Below are positions 19,891 through 31,644 of a DNA stretch of 64,000 nt, piece by piece. A program made the position numbers and the translations under genes. Positions within the stretch are counted from its first letter, which is position 1. Every line of letters starts with the position of its first letter. The DNA comes from Turnera subulata. Lineage: Eukaryota > Streptophyta > Magnoliopsida > Malpighiales > Passifloraceae. The stretch spans positions 1-64,000 of the forward strand of contig JAKUCV010007500.1 in NCBI GenBank assembly GCA_028386065.3, written 5' to 3'. The notes under the pieces were generated by a model. That model was not told the origin of the DNA, made no database searches, and saw nothing but the letters and a program-made list of their open reading frames with translations.

Positions 19891-20843
19891 AGTGAGTGTG
19901 TAGAGTAAAAAGAAAGAGAGAGAGATTGAACACAGAAGATTCAGAGTGGTTCTCCCTCACCAGGTACTCCACTATCTAAAGGTTCCTTCCTTTAGGATTT
20001 CAAACACTCACTATAGTTAGGTTTTTACGGGATGAACTTTAACCTTTATAAATACAAGCTTTTGTAAGCTAAGCTCGAACCTTTACAAGCTTTTCACAGG
20101 CTAAGCTTGAACCTACCCTCAAATTTAATCCTAGACTTGAGTACCCAGAAAACTTAACCAAGCCTTGCTTACAAATTGCCCCTTGAAACAAATTCGCACT
20201 GTAAGCAGAAAAACCAGATCAGATACCAAATCTTTTAGCTCAAGTATACACTCAGATTTTGCATAATGGCTGGGATAAACTTTCAGAGGAGTAAACGTCC
20301 CTCTTATAGAATCTGAGTGTGGGGAATAAGCTCATGCAACGACTCCTTATACTCCAGATGACTTCAGTTCAATAAAAGCTTCAGTTTGGTGCCGTTATGC
20401 ATGTCAACTCCTTGGTTGCAAAGTATTACCTGATATGGAAAGTTTGGACCACCTTCTGGAGTTGAGCGGGAGTTTGGTGGGAACATCTTCTGTACTTTCA
20501 TAAAATCTTCCTTCTTATTTGTTCATCAATTCAAACGGCTGGAAGTGGGATTTAAATGCTTGCAGAACCACAACTTGCACAAAAAGTTGAAAGTGACCGC
20601 TTTGCAGATATGGTATCGATAAAAACCATATGTCGTGTATCTAAGATATGGTATCGATAAAAACCATATGTCATGTGTCCAAGATATGGTATTGGTAGAA
20701 ACCATATTTTTCCTGCAGGCGAAAATCAACACAAGCAAAGCTAGCAATACACTTAGAATTTGTTAGTCATCAAAACCAGATAATTAATATGGTTAATCAC
20801 TGTTAAGCATTAGGAGGTGATTAACCCTAATTTTTGGTCAACA
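19890..20843 (-). repeat. Copia A 3' LTR, outer end truncated
   Basis: It matches the other LTR from about CTTAGTGAGTGTGTAGAG onward and ends GGTCAACA at 20843. The terminal roughly 130 bp (counterpart 33553-33682) are missing, together with about 195 bp of the host LTR. One deletion across the junction would explain both. Confidence 0.75.
20606..20712. repeat. Three 38-bp tandem repeats in the Copia A LTR
   Basis: Units start at 20606, 20644 and 20682 with AGATATGGTATCGATAA. Each can fold, because ATGGT pairs with ACCAT. The same array is present in the other LTR near 40075-40170. Confidence 0.75.
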
Positions 20844-20857
20844 ATCTCCCCCTTTTT
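20844..20857 (-). other. Copia A polypurine tract
   Basis: On the minus strand AAAAAGGGGGAGAT directly precedes the LTR start TGTTGACC. It primes plus-strand synthesis. Confidence 0.75.
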
Positions 20858-21089
20858 GATGATGACAAATTTTTTGTTGTTTTTTCATATAACAAGGATT
20901 CAAAAAAATATTCTCATAATTTTCTCGAACTTCCCCCTGTTTTGTTGCTCCCCCTTTTAAAATCATTTTTGTAATTCAACAAGGATAAGTTTAGAAAGAC
21001 ATATAGAGCATTCCTTGTGAATATACATATTGGAATATACAAGCCAATCATGTATCTCCCCCTTTAATTTCGACTTTCTGCACAAAAGA
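20858..21089. other. Copia A spacer between the extra ORF and the 3' LTR
   Basis: It is noncoding and, on the minus strand, contains several GGGGGA purine patches (for example near 20932-20958 and 21056-21063). These may be secondary purine tracts. Confidence 0.5.
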
Positions 21090-22161
21090 TTAGTTGAATG
21101 CATAATAACCGATACGAAACATCTTGGCTTCATTAGATCCAAGCTTTCCAAATTTTCGATAGATAACATGCACAATAGAATCAATCTCTCTCATAGTAGG
21201 CTTTCTTGGTAGAATCCTGGTGCCGCTAGATGTCTCTGCAAACATCTCAGCTTCTGCTTCATACAAAGTTCTAATCCACTTATCCCTGAAGAATCGGTCA
21301 GACGAAACTTCTGCTTTAATTCTCTTTGAAACTTCTGGATCAAATATAACTTTGTGAGCCCATCGCTGCAAAGGAGTCATCACTTGCTCTATAGATGGCT
21401 CTTTCTGAGATGATTTGTTCTGTTCGGTAGCCAAAGCCCAGAGTCTTTTCATTTTCTCCTCAAACGTTTTTTGCCTAGCAGCCAGTTCCTTTACCTTTTG
21501 AGCTAGGTCTGCATCTATAACATGACCTGATGGACCTTCTTCCCCTACTGGTCTTAGAAGATCAAGAAAATATTCAAGGGCAGCTCTTTCAAAAACTTCA
21601 CCAAACCTCTTCATAATGCTGGATGAAACATAACTAATTTCTTCAGAGTTTGGTGTCACAGAGAGCATTTTACACGCTCCTCGTATATTACTAATAGCCC
21701 ATTCTTCAGCCTCATAAAACATCCTTACATATCTATCCCTTCCATCATTTTCATTTGAGAATACAGTGTCATAACTATCATAATTTGCCATCCTAGTAGC
21801 ATTCAAAACAGAAGGTGGAGATTTAAGAGTACTACCCCGAAGCTTTCAATCTCATTGTGCTCGCCCTCTGAATCTCCTTCCCTTTTGTGGTAGTTGATGA
21901 CGAATCCATGCTACCTGGCTTAATTTTCTCCACGGATACATTCTTTGAAGTTTGCGATTGAGCTTTTGTGGAAGGTTTAGACTTTTGTTTAGATGGGGGT
22001 GTTTTCATTGTTGTTTTAGGTGTTTTGGAGGTGTTGGCTTCATTGGTGGGCTTCATCTTTTGAGTGTTTAGGGTTTCTGAGTTTGAGAGAATTTGAAGAG
22101 AGATAAACTCGGGTGTGTGTTTGTGGAAGAGATAATGTAGGAGAGAGAGTGTATAAGTCAC
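21090..22161 (-). pseudogene. Copia A extra ORF after pol (position of the SIRE envelope-like gene), one frameshift
   Basis: An ORF of 109 codons (22161-21832) is followed in another frame by 238 open codons (21806-21090); a single frameshift near 21830 separates them. The first part is rich in Lys, Thr, Ser and Pro. The second contains a heptad-like Lys/Glu-rich segment (about residues 100-135, VKELAARQKTFEEKMKRL), a likely coiled coil. SIRE elements of legumes carry an ORF with a coiled coil in this place, often called envelope-like. I see no signal peptide or transmembrane helix, so an envelope role is not supported here. A capsid-associated or accessory role is equally possible. The length of the open frame in an otherwise ruined element is notable. 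Confidence 0.6.
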
Positions 22162-22562
22162 GGGATATAGGGAGCGGTCTGTAATAACTCCTCCACTACT
22201 CTTTGTTTTCCCTGACCGGTATAGGAAACATAAAAAGGTAACTGCCTTTTTCAGGACTCAACTGCCTTGTCTTCCGCCTTTTCTTCTAACCCCTGGTTAA
22301 TAACCGTTGTCCATAGAGAAATAGTTTTTCCCAAAAACCATATTTCCTTGATATCAGCCTGTAGTTGGTTTCTTTCGAAACCAGAACTTCCCAAATTTCC
22401 CTTCAGCATCTCTGATAATTCGAAAACCTTTTGAAAATGTCCTCATTTGCTTGAATGCATAATGCATGTGTGCAAGTGTTGTTAATGCAATAGTCTAATA
22501 TGATGCATGAACATATAAGCATAGATATGGTTTTTGCAGAGACCAGATTAACTTACAAACTT
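22162..22562. other. Copia A spacer between pol and the extra ORF
   Basis: It is noncoding and contains TGGTTT/AAACCA-type inverted motifs, for example near 22340-22385. It corresponds to the post-pol stretch of Copia C at 63252-64000. Confidence 0.55.
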
Positions 22563-23077
22563 TTAAGGCAAATTGCACATTTCAAGTTCAAGTCTGATTT
22601 TTGTGAATTGCTCCTCTTTGAGTAGCTTTGTGAAGATATCAGCAAGTTGATTTTCAGTCTTTACAAACTTAATGGCCACATCTTTCTTCAACACATGATC
22701 ACGGATGAAATGATGTCGAACTTTAATATGCTTTGTCCGAGAGTGTTACACAAGATTTTTGGTCAAATTGATTGCACTGGAACCATCACAATAGATAGGC
22801 ACACAATTAAAGGTTAATCCATAATCAGATAAGGTTTGCTTCATCCATAGAACTTGAGCACAACATGCTCCAGCCACCACATATTCAGCTTCTGTGGTAG
22901 ATGTAGCAACCGAATTTTGCCTCTTGCTTGATCATGACACAAGGGATTGTCCCAGCAATTGACATGTTCCGCTTGTGGTTTTCCTATCTTTCAAGTACAT
23001 AAAAATACGTTTTATGGCACTAAGATGAGATTCCTTAGGACAAGATTGAAATCACATAGACATACACTAAACATGAT
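22563..23077 (-). pseudogene. Copia A pol, C-terminal RNase H part
   Basis: This continues pol beyond the Copia B insertion. In minus direction it reads PDIMFSVCL just after the junction, then frameshifted RNase H with a STTEAEYV-like Cys-rich stretch (about 22860-22915), and ends with the conserved [13 protein letters not shown] and a stop at 22563-22565. Several frameshifts are present. Confidence 0.75.
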
Positions 23078-23082
23078 GTCAG
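23078..23082. repeat. Copia B target duplication, left copy
   Basis: GTCAG here pairs with GTCAT at 29127-29131, with one change. The host codons across the site read the conserved RPDIMFS of Copia pol. Confidence 0.7.
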
Positions 23083-23365
23083 TGTTGGCCCAGAAAAGGC
23101 TAAGAAGGAGGGGTTGAATTAGCTTTTCCTCTTTTTCAGATTTTTTGTGATTTGGCTCGACACAAAAGCTAAATGTGAAACTTGAATGAAATGCGAAGAT
23201 GAATGCAGGAAAACAAAAAACACAGGCAATTAATAGTGATTCCTCACTCAGGAGTACATCTACTACCTAAAGGTCCCCCCTTGAGGATTTCTAAACTATC
23301 CACTAACTTGGCTTTTACAGGCGAGCCAAATAGCCTACGGTACACAAGTTTTTGCGGGCTGAACT
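23083..23365 (-). repeat. Copia B 3' LTR remnant
   Basis: It matches 28058-28340 (TGTTGGCCCAGAAAAGG at the outer end, GGCTGAACTT at the inner end) and then stops abruptly. Confidence 0.8.
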
Positions 23366-24240
23366 TGAAACGCCCGTGTCCCAATTTATTAATATAAGTT
23401 ATAAATTAATTATAGATTGACCAAATTGCCCTTATCATTCCCGGGACACCCGTATCCCAAATCATCCATTAAAGAATGTATAGCATGTGAAGTGACCAAA
23501 ATGCCCTTCTCCACGGGATACAATATCAACCACATAATCAATGAACAATTATACAACAAATTACACAACAACAAGTATGCAGCGGAAGACTATACATATG
23601 ATAACATGTATGCAGTGAACTCTATGGATCCGACCCGAGGAGAGGAAAGCACCGCCACCTGCTGATATGCTCTTCTGATCATCGATCAGCTAACCTGTGT
23701 AAAACTGTGAGGGGGGTGAGACCAACCACTGTCTCACCGCAAACAAATAAACCAATAATATACAATACAAATCAACTACAAGTACACCGGCATTAGGCAA
23801 TAGCAAATACAGAGCACAAACAATTCACAATACACAACACCAGTCGTCACCAGACTTCAACCATCACTTATCATTACTTATTTTATTATCTTTGTTATTA
23901 AGTTTAATTATTTTATTAGGGCCCTCTACTGTGTGCGTCGAGCTTGGTCCCGTCTGATCAGACAACCAGGGCACAAGCCCAATATAACCAGGCACGAAGC
24001 CCAAACATATCCATAGAGAGAGAGATAGACAGAGAGAAAGAGGGAGGTAAAAAGGGGAGATAGAAAGAGGGAGGTAGAACCGGTCATAACAGACCCATAT
24101 GCTAAACCGCATATACCATGCAAAACCGCATGAAATCCCGAGGGGTATCACTTCCCGCTCGAATCAACCGGTCAACAGCCCTGAATTGGTGAAGGTTTTT
24201 GTGAAGGCCCTCTCCCCGAGGGACCTACCATATTCAGGTA
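23364..24240 (-). mobile_element. Truncated LTR of another Gypsy (chromovirus-like) element
   Basis: On the minus strand it ends GGGACACGGGCGTTTCA, much like the GGGGTACGGGCTTCCACA end of the LTR at 1-823. It also shares a CAGTAGAGGGCCC segment (near 23920-23945) with that LTR. Its 5' part is missing. Short frames at 23417-23665 and 23864-24151 are not supported as genes. Confidence 0.5.
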
Positions 24241-24357
24241 TTGTTACATCACACCCCTCAGCCCACACCTTTTCAAGGTTTAATCCTTTACCATGCTGCA
24301 GCACTAGGGATTCGAACTCGGGACGTGATGCTTTTTATCCCCCTCAAGGAGAGCACC
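24241..24357 (-). repeat. Possible tRNA-derived SINE fragment
   Basis: On the minus strand a GGTGCTCTCCTTGAGG head is followed by a pol III B-box-like GAGTTCGAATCC (24308-24319), as in tRNA-derived plant SINEs. No tail or target duplication is clear, so this is tentative. Confidence 0.35.
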
Positions 24358-26290
24358 TTCTTCCATGATATATCCATTTAGAAAGGCACTCTTGACATCC
24401 ATTTGATAGAGTTTGAAAGATTTAAATGATGCAAATGCAAGCAACATACGAATAGATTCAAGTCTAGCTACTGGTGCAAAGGTCTCATCATAATCAATAC
24501 CTTCCTCTTGATTGTACCCTTGTGCAACCAATCGAGCTTTGTTTCTTACCATAGTTCCTGATTCATCAAGCTTGTTTCTAAAGACCCATTTGGTTCCAAT
24601 GATAGGATGGTCTTTTGGCCTTGCAACAAGCTCCCACACATTGTTCCTCTCGAACTAATTAAGCTCTTCTTGCATAGCTAATACCCAATTTTCATCAGGT
24701 ATGGCTTCATTGGCATTTTTAGGCTCAACTTGAGACAAGAATGCAAGATGTGTATTGATATTTTGTAATCTGGATCTTGTGGTTACTCCTCTTCTAGGAT
24801 CACCTAATATGGCCTTAGTTGAATGTCCTCTGGGTGCTTGAACATCTGAGTTTCTCGGTTGTGAGTTTGAACCAGATTCCAGAACATTTGGTTGCACATC
24901 ATTATTTTGAACATTTGACTCGGGCGAAGCCAAATGTTGCTAAACCGTAATTGGAACAGGCAGTTGCTCATCTTTTGTCTCATCAATGACCTGTGGCTGA
25001 TTCTCAGGGGTATACTCAATTTTTGTATCATCACTAAAATCATTCAAGTTAATCTCATTAAACACCATATGCATGGACTCTTCAACAACCAAGGTTCTTT
25101 TGTTGTATACCCTATAAGCTTTACTACTCAATGAATAACCAAAGAATATACCATCATCAGACTTAGCCTGAAACTTATCAATATTATCTTTAGTACTCAG
25201 GATGTAACATCTGGAGCCAAATGTGCGAAAGTATGCGATATTTGGCTTTCTATCGTGCCAAATCTTATAAGGTGTCTTTTCAATTAATGGACGCAAAGAG
25301 ACTCTATTTAAGACATAGCATGCTGTGTCATACCCTCAGCCCAGAAATAGGCAGGTAGCTTATACTCATTAAGCATAGTTCTAGCCATTTCTTGTAAGGT
25401 TCGATTCTTTATTTCAACAACCCCATTTTGTTGAGGTGTTCTAAGAGTCGAAAATGTGTGTTCAATGCCATTTTGTTGACAAAATTAATTGAAGGTAGAA
25501 TTATCAAATTCTCCTCCATGATCACTTCTGATTTTAGATATTTTATACCCTTTTTCATTTTGTAGCTTCCTAGCTAATGAGCCAAATTCTTGACATGCAT
25601 GATCTTTTTGAGAAAGAAATAAAACCCATGTGAATTTAGAATAATCATCAGCAATAACAAATGCATACTTTTTTACCACAAAGACTCACAGTTCTCCTAG
25701 GACTAAAAAGATCAATATGTAGAAGTTCAAGAGGTCGAGAAGTTGATACCACATATTTTGGCTTAAAAGAGCTTTTGATTTGTTTACCGAGCTGACATGC
25801 ACGACATTTGGTTTCTGCCTCGAATTTTAGTTTTGGCAGACCATCGACCAAATCTTTCTTTGACAGATTTGAGATAAGTTCAAGATTTGCATGTCCTAGC
25901 CTCCTGTGCCATAGAGTTGCAGTATCTGTTCTTGCACTAAAACACTTAATCTCAGGACTAGTAACATCATTTAAACATATAGAGTATAAATTACCAATCT
26001 TTTTTCCAACAAACAAGATATTCTCATCATCAACTCTACTTACAAGACATCTAGATGATTCAAAAGTAACTCTGAATCCTTTGTCACAAAGCTAACTAAT
26101 ACTAAGCAGGTTGTATTTAAGATTATCAACAAGTAGCACATGCTCAATAGTTGGGCTAGTACAATCTTACCAATACTGAGGATTTTTCCTTTAGAACTAT
26201 CACCAAATGTAACATTACCTCGATGTTTTGAGAGAAGGGATGCAAATTTTAATGGGTCACCTATCATATGTCTTGAACACCCACTATCTA
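24358..26290 (-). pseudogene. Copia B pol: protease, integrase, start of RT
   Basis: In minus direction the protease region (about 26290-26040) has lost a clean DSG frame. GAG-pre-integrase follows with LWHRRLGHANLEL and CRACQLGKQ. The integrase core then shows LHIDLF, IRSDHGGEFDN and a frameshifted second half. The linker and RT start carry [22 protein letters not shown] and [12 protein letters not shown] with the first RT catalytic Asp. It ends abruptly after YIMEE. Several stops and frameshifts are present. Confidence 0.8.
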
Positions 26291-26323
26291 GAACTCATTC
26301 ATCCCTTGCATCATGTCAAATGA

Positions 26324-28001
26324 TCAAGTTTTAGGTACCCAAACAAACTTGGGTCCATCAGGGTTTGATTTGGCTCCTTTCGGAACCCAAATATATTTAA
26401 CATGAGTATTTCTCTTCCTATAAAAGCAAGATCTGATCATGTGACTAACATTTCCACAATAATAGCATGTGATATCGGGTCTATGTGAGTGCTCATAATG
26501 TCCCTGCCTAGGATGCTCATGATATCTAGGTCTATAATGTGATCTAGATTCTGCCTTGACAAATTTAACTGGAAGATTTGGCTTGTTAAAAACCATATGT
26601 GTAATGCCTATTCCACTTTTATCTAGTGAATGCCTTTGTTGTCCTAGCAGTATATTCAGGCTATCTCTTCCTTTTGTGAACTTCTCTAAGGAACATTTTA
26701 GATCCTCTACTTCAGCCTTTAGAGCATCATTCTTTTGAATCATCATTTCACACTTGCTCAAATTGCTAGCTAACTTTTTCTCAAGGTCATTATACGCATT
26801 TTGTGCAGCAAGTTTCTCCTTCTTTAATGACTCACAAATAGATAAACTTTCAGCATGTGAATGCTTAAGAGTCTCATATGCAGTTTTATGAGATGCATGA
26901 TCAAATTCAAGCAGATCAATACGCTTCTTATATGAGATATTCTTCTTAAGTGCTTGCTCATACTTATCATACAATTCTTCAAATGCATCTTGAAGTTCAT
27001 CAAAAGTGTAGTCAAGGGAATCATTTACCTCAGTATCTTCTCGAGCCATTAAGCATAGATTTACTGCTTCATCAGAATCAGAGTCACTTGATGAGTCCAA
27101 ATCATCCCATGCTGACATAGCTTTCTTCCTTTTGCTCCTTGGGAAATCTGATTTGGCTTTTTGATGTGGACATTCTGACTTGATATGGCCTGGTCGATTG
27201 CAGCCAAAACACACCAGTGAGTCTTTCTTTTGTTTAATTGATTTGGCACCTTGGAAGCCCTTTCCTTTCATTTGCCTTCTCTTTCGAAGAAATTTGACAA
27301 ACTTTCTAGTGATTAGTGCCATATCCGCATCATTGTACTCATTACTAGACTCTTGGTCCGCCTTAAGAGCCAAATCTTTCTTCTTTGGTTCTTTCGGTTT
27401 TAGTTTAGAACCATGAACTATAAGCTTGCCAATGAGCTCATCATAGGTGAGAGTGTTCAGATTTTGAGCTTCTAAAATAGCTGTGACCTTTGGTTCCCAC
27501 TCCTTAGGTAGAGATCTAAGGATCTTTGCCACTTTATCTCTATGAGTGACGGGTCAACCAAGTAGCGCTAAACTATTGCAAAGAATGGTGAAGCGTGTAT
27601 CCATTTCTTGCACAGTTTCTCCAGCAGCCATTTGAAAGAGCTCATAGTCCCTCATTAGACAATTGAGCCGAGACTTATTTACTTGGTTAGTTCCTTCATG
27701 TGACACAGAGAAGCCTCCAGATTTCATAGGCTGTGCCACAAGAACTCACCCTTTGAAACTCACTTTCACTTATACCACATAGGAGTATTTTTTTAGCTTG
27801 TGCATCAAGCTTAGCTCTCCTTAGCTCATCCTCAGACAAGAATTGCATGTCTCTTTGAGGTCTGGCATAAGGACTTTGAATAATATTCCACATCTCAAGA
27901 TCTTTTCCTTCAAGGAAGATCTTCATTCTAAACTTCCAATAGTCAAAGTTCACTCCATCAAAGTGTGGAGCTTTGTTGACACTTGTACCTTCATAAGCCA
28001 T
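26324..28001 (-). pseudogene. Copia B gag (UBN2-type capsid, two CCHC knuckles)
   Basis: The start MAYEGTSVNKAPHFDGVNF is the usual start of SIRE gag. The UBN2/capsid part (FDYWKFRMKIFLEGKDLEMW) is followed by a first knuckle CFGCNRPGHIKSEC, a long Lys/Glu-rich coiled-coil stretch, and a second knuckle CYYCGNVSHMIRSC near 26450. A frameshift near 27740 and a stop at 27554 break it; from 27532 a 402-codon frame is open. It would package element RNA if intact. Confidence 0.8.
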
Positions 28002-28040
28002 GATCTTTTTCTCTGGAGATTAATCCACTAGATTGAGAAC

Positions 28041-28057
28041 GCAGCTCCGCTACCAAT
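28041..28057 (-). other. Copia B primer binding site
   Basis: On the minus strand ATTGGTAGCGGAGCTGC immediately follows the 5' LTR end. It is the initiator-Met type shared by all three SIRE-like copies here. Confidence 0.75.
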
Positions 28058-29126
28058 TGTTGGCCCAGAAAAGGCTAAGAAGGGGGGGTTGAGTTAGCGT
28101 TTCCTCTTTTTCAGATTTTCTGTGATTTGGGTCGACACAGAAGCCAAATGTGAAACTTGAATGAAATGCAAAGATGAATGCAAGAAAGCAAAGAACACAG
28201 GCAATTTATAGTGGTTCCCCACTCAGGAGTACATCCACTACCTAAAGGTCACCCCTTTAGGATTTCTAAACTATCCACTAACTTGGCTTTTACAGGCGAG
28301 CCAAATAACCTATGGTACACAAGTTTTTGCAGGCTGAACTTGCTAAACCTAACTCAAAGCTGAACCTAGCTTTGTCTACCCAACACGATTATCCCCTATT
28401 CCTGCTGATTACAACCTTTCCCAAGGCAAAGCTTCAAGAGTGACTCACTCAAGAAGTTTCACAAATTAAGCACAAGAATAACTCTCAATGTAAGCTCTTT
28501 TCTCAACTTAGAATCTCTTGAATAGCTAGGTTGATTTGCTGTGAGGCTTTAATCCTCTATTTATAGATTCTAAGGATGGGGAGGAGTGTCTTCCAATGGC
28601 TAGATTGCTTCCAGGTGGCGCACAAGTTGACTTCTTTCTTCAATTAAGAACTGTCAACATTTGGCTGTTGGCTGAACTATAACTGGTAATTACTTAGGCA
28701 GAAATTGTTCTTCAATCTTCAAAAATTTTCTCCAAAAATAGAAATGAGGACCACCTGCTCTTTGATGGCATGAAAGAGGGTGTGAGGACCACTTTTCTGA
28801 CCGTCAGTTGACTCTTGGAGACCATGTAAATCCGTTGTTTTAATTGCACAAAAGTCAGCTACTTTTTGAGACCACTTCTCCAACTGCCCAGACAGTGACG
28901 TTTTGGTTCGACAGAAAAGCCATGCTGAAGCCAAATCTTCATGGTATTTGGTTTCTGCCAGAAACCAAATTTTCTGCAAATGCTTAAAACACACAAGGGC
29001 TTTCCATACTGTTTGTTAATCATCAAAATAATAATATAACCATTGAATAATCATCAGAAATATACTAAATAATATTAGTCTTAATTAATTACTTAATTAA
29101 GCACTTAACACATGTTTAGGCTAACA
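28058..29126 (-). repeat. Copia B 5' LTR, 1069 bp
   Basis: On the minus strand it runs TGTTAGCC...CCAACA. It contains a TTTGGTTTCTGGCAGAAACC inverted motif (28949-28969 region) of the type found throughout these elements. Confidence 0.8.
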
Positions 29127-29131
29127 GTCAT

Positions 29132-31640
29132 GTCTGGTAGCACTAAGATACAGAAGACTACCTATCATGCCTCGATACATCTTGATATCAACATCCTTAC
29201 CATTCTCATCCTTGTCAAGTTTGGTTGTTGTACTCATAGGCGTAGGACTAGATTTGGTTTCTTCCATACCAAATTTTTAAGCAACTCGTGGATATGTTTT
29301 GCTTGATTTACGAAGATGCCACCATCGAGTTATTTGACTTGAAATCCCAGAAAGTATGTGAGTTCTCCCATCATACTCATCTCAAACTCACTGTGCATAA
29401 GTTTTTCAAAGTCCTTACAGAGAAGATCATTAGTAGCACCAAATAAAATATCATCAACATATATTTGCACAATGATCACATCATCTTTACATATTTTGAC
29501 AAATAAGGTAGAATCAACTTTGCCTCTCCTAAAACCCCTAGACACAAGATAGGAACTTAGTCTATCAAACTATGCTCTAGGAGCTTGCTTTAGTCCATAT
29601 AATGTCTTTTTAAGTTTATAAACATAATCTGGATGTTAATGGCATTCAAAATCCGGTGGTTGTTCAACATAGACTTCTTCCATAACAAAGCCATTTAGAA
29701 ATGTACTTTTAATATCCATTTGATATAATTTAAATGATCTAAATGATGCAAAGGCAAGTAGCATGTGAATAGATTCTAACCTAGCAACAGGAACAAAAGT
29801 CTCATCATAATCAATATCCTCTTCTTGATTATAGCCTTGAGCAACTAACCTTGCTTTATTTCTTACCACGATACCGGATTCATCAAGTTTGTTTCTGAAT
29901 ACCCACTTTGTTCTAATGACAGGGTGTTCAGGTGGTCTAGGTACTAGCTCCCACACGTCACTACATTTGAACTGATTCAGTTCCTCTTGCATTGCATTGA
30001 CCCAATATTCATCTTGAATGGCATCATATGCGTCCTTGGGCTCAGTTTGTGACAAGAATGCAAGGTGTGCGTTCACATTCCGCATGGATGACCTTGTGGT
30101 TATTCCTCTAGTGATGTCACCAAGAATGACATCAATTGAGAGTCCTTTAGGTGCTCTGATGATTTGAGGAGTGCGTTGTGAAGTTGAAGCTCGTGTAGTG
30201 ACATATGGTTTTTCCACAACCAGATCAGACAGATTGTCATGTTGTTGTTGTGATGCATCACGTGGAACCTATACAAGTAGTTCTTCATCCTTTTCATCCG
30301 ATGGAATATCTATGTTAATAACCTGTGGTTGAGCATCAAAAGTACCATCTGCATCTTCTTCTACACTTGGAGCACACGGGTTAGATTCATAAAAAACAAC
30401 ATGTATGGTTTCTTCAACAACCATATTTGTCTTGTTATAGACTCGATATGCTTTACCGGTTGTAGAGTAGCCAAGGAAAATACCATCAACAGATTTTGCT
30501 TCAAACTTATCCAGGTTATCCTATGTATTCAGAATATAGCATCCAAAGACTCAAAAGTAAGAAATATTTGGTTTCTTCCCATACCAAATCTCATAGGGTG
30601 TCTTTTCAATTATAGGACACATAGAGACTCTATTTAAAACGTAGCATGCTGTTTTCACACTGCCCAGAAATATGCTGGTAACTTATGCTCATTAAGCATA
30701 GTTCTAGCCATTTCTTGCAAGGTTCGATTCTTCCTTTCAACAATCTTATTTTGTTGAGGTGTTCTAGGAGTCGAAAAAGTGTGTACTATGCCACTTTGCT
30801 CACATAATTCATTGAAGGCATGATTATCAAATTTTCCTCCATGATCACTTATAATTTATGAAATTTTATAACCTTTTTCATTTTGTAGTCGTTTAACAAG
30901 AGTACTAAACTCGTCGCATGCATGATCCTTATGAGCAAGAAATATAACCCATGTGTATCTTGAGTAATCATCAACAATAACAAAAACATTTCTTTTACCA
31001 CCTATACTCATGGTTATCATGGGTCCAAATAAATCCATATGCAGCAATTCAAGAGGTCTAGATGTAGAGATAGCATGCTTGGGTTTAACGGAACTTTTAA
31101 CATGTTTACCAAGCTGACATGCACGACATGTAGCTTCTTTTCAAATTTGAGTGCGGGTAAACCTTTTACCAACATCTTGCTTGATAATCCGGATATAAGA
31201 TCCAAGTTGGCATGCCCTAGCCTTCTGTGCCACAAGGTTGGTGTTTCTGTTCTTGCACTTAAACACTTAAGCTTAGAGTTAGTAGCATTATCAAAGCATA
31301 TAGAATAGATATTCCCTTTTCTGGTACCAGTAAATACCACATCTTTATCTTTTGAACTAACTAAGCACTTAGATGCTTCAATTACGACTTTGTAACCCTT
31401 ATCACACAGTTGACTCACACTAAGCAAATTATATTTCAGATTATCAACAAGTAAAACATGTTCAATAGATGGGGTAGAATCAATGTTACCAAACTCGAGA
31501 ATTTGTCTTTTGGACTTGTCCCCAAAAGTTACTTTTCCTCGGTCTTTTTTGGTTAGGGATGAAAACATGTATACTTCTCCCGTTATATGCCTTGAGCATC
31601 CACTGTCTAAGATCCATTTATCCCCTGTCACCTGTAGAAA
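29132..31640 (-). pseudogene. Copia A pol: protease, integrase and RT, up to the Copia B insertion
   Basis: In minus direction the protease has WILDSGCSRHITG (about 31620) and GAG-pre-integrase has LWHRRLGHANLDL. The integrase shows LHMDLFGP, VDDYSRYTW and later frameshifted DDE motifs. The RT shows [23 protein letters not shown] (first Asp), IVQIYVDDILFGATNDL (YVDD box, near 29465) and KMYRGMIGSLLYL just before the break. At least five stops or frameshifts are present. The gene continues at 23077. Confidence 0.82.
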
Positions 31641-31644
31641 ACAA

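Larger units (their letters stand above)
23083..29126 (-). mobile_element. SIRE-like Copia retrotransposon B, with 3' half of pol lost
   Basis: It sits inside the pol gene of Copia A in the same orientation. The 5' LTR is complete (28058-29126, 1069 bp, TGTTAGCC...GGGCCAACA on the minus strand). The primer site lies at 28041-28057. Gag, protease, integrase and the start of RT follow. After about 24357 the RT, RNase H and first part of the 3' LTR are gone. They are replaced by unrelated LTR and SINE-like sequence (23366-24357), and only the last 283 bp of the 3' LTR remain (23083-23365). Confidence 0.85.

Noticed and set aside
24308..24319. Possible tRNA gene (B box)
   Set aside because: No cloverleaf or A box at the right distance; a SINE fragment is more likely.
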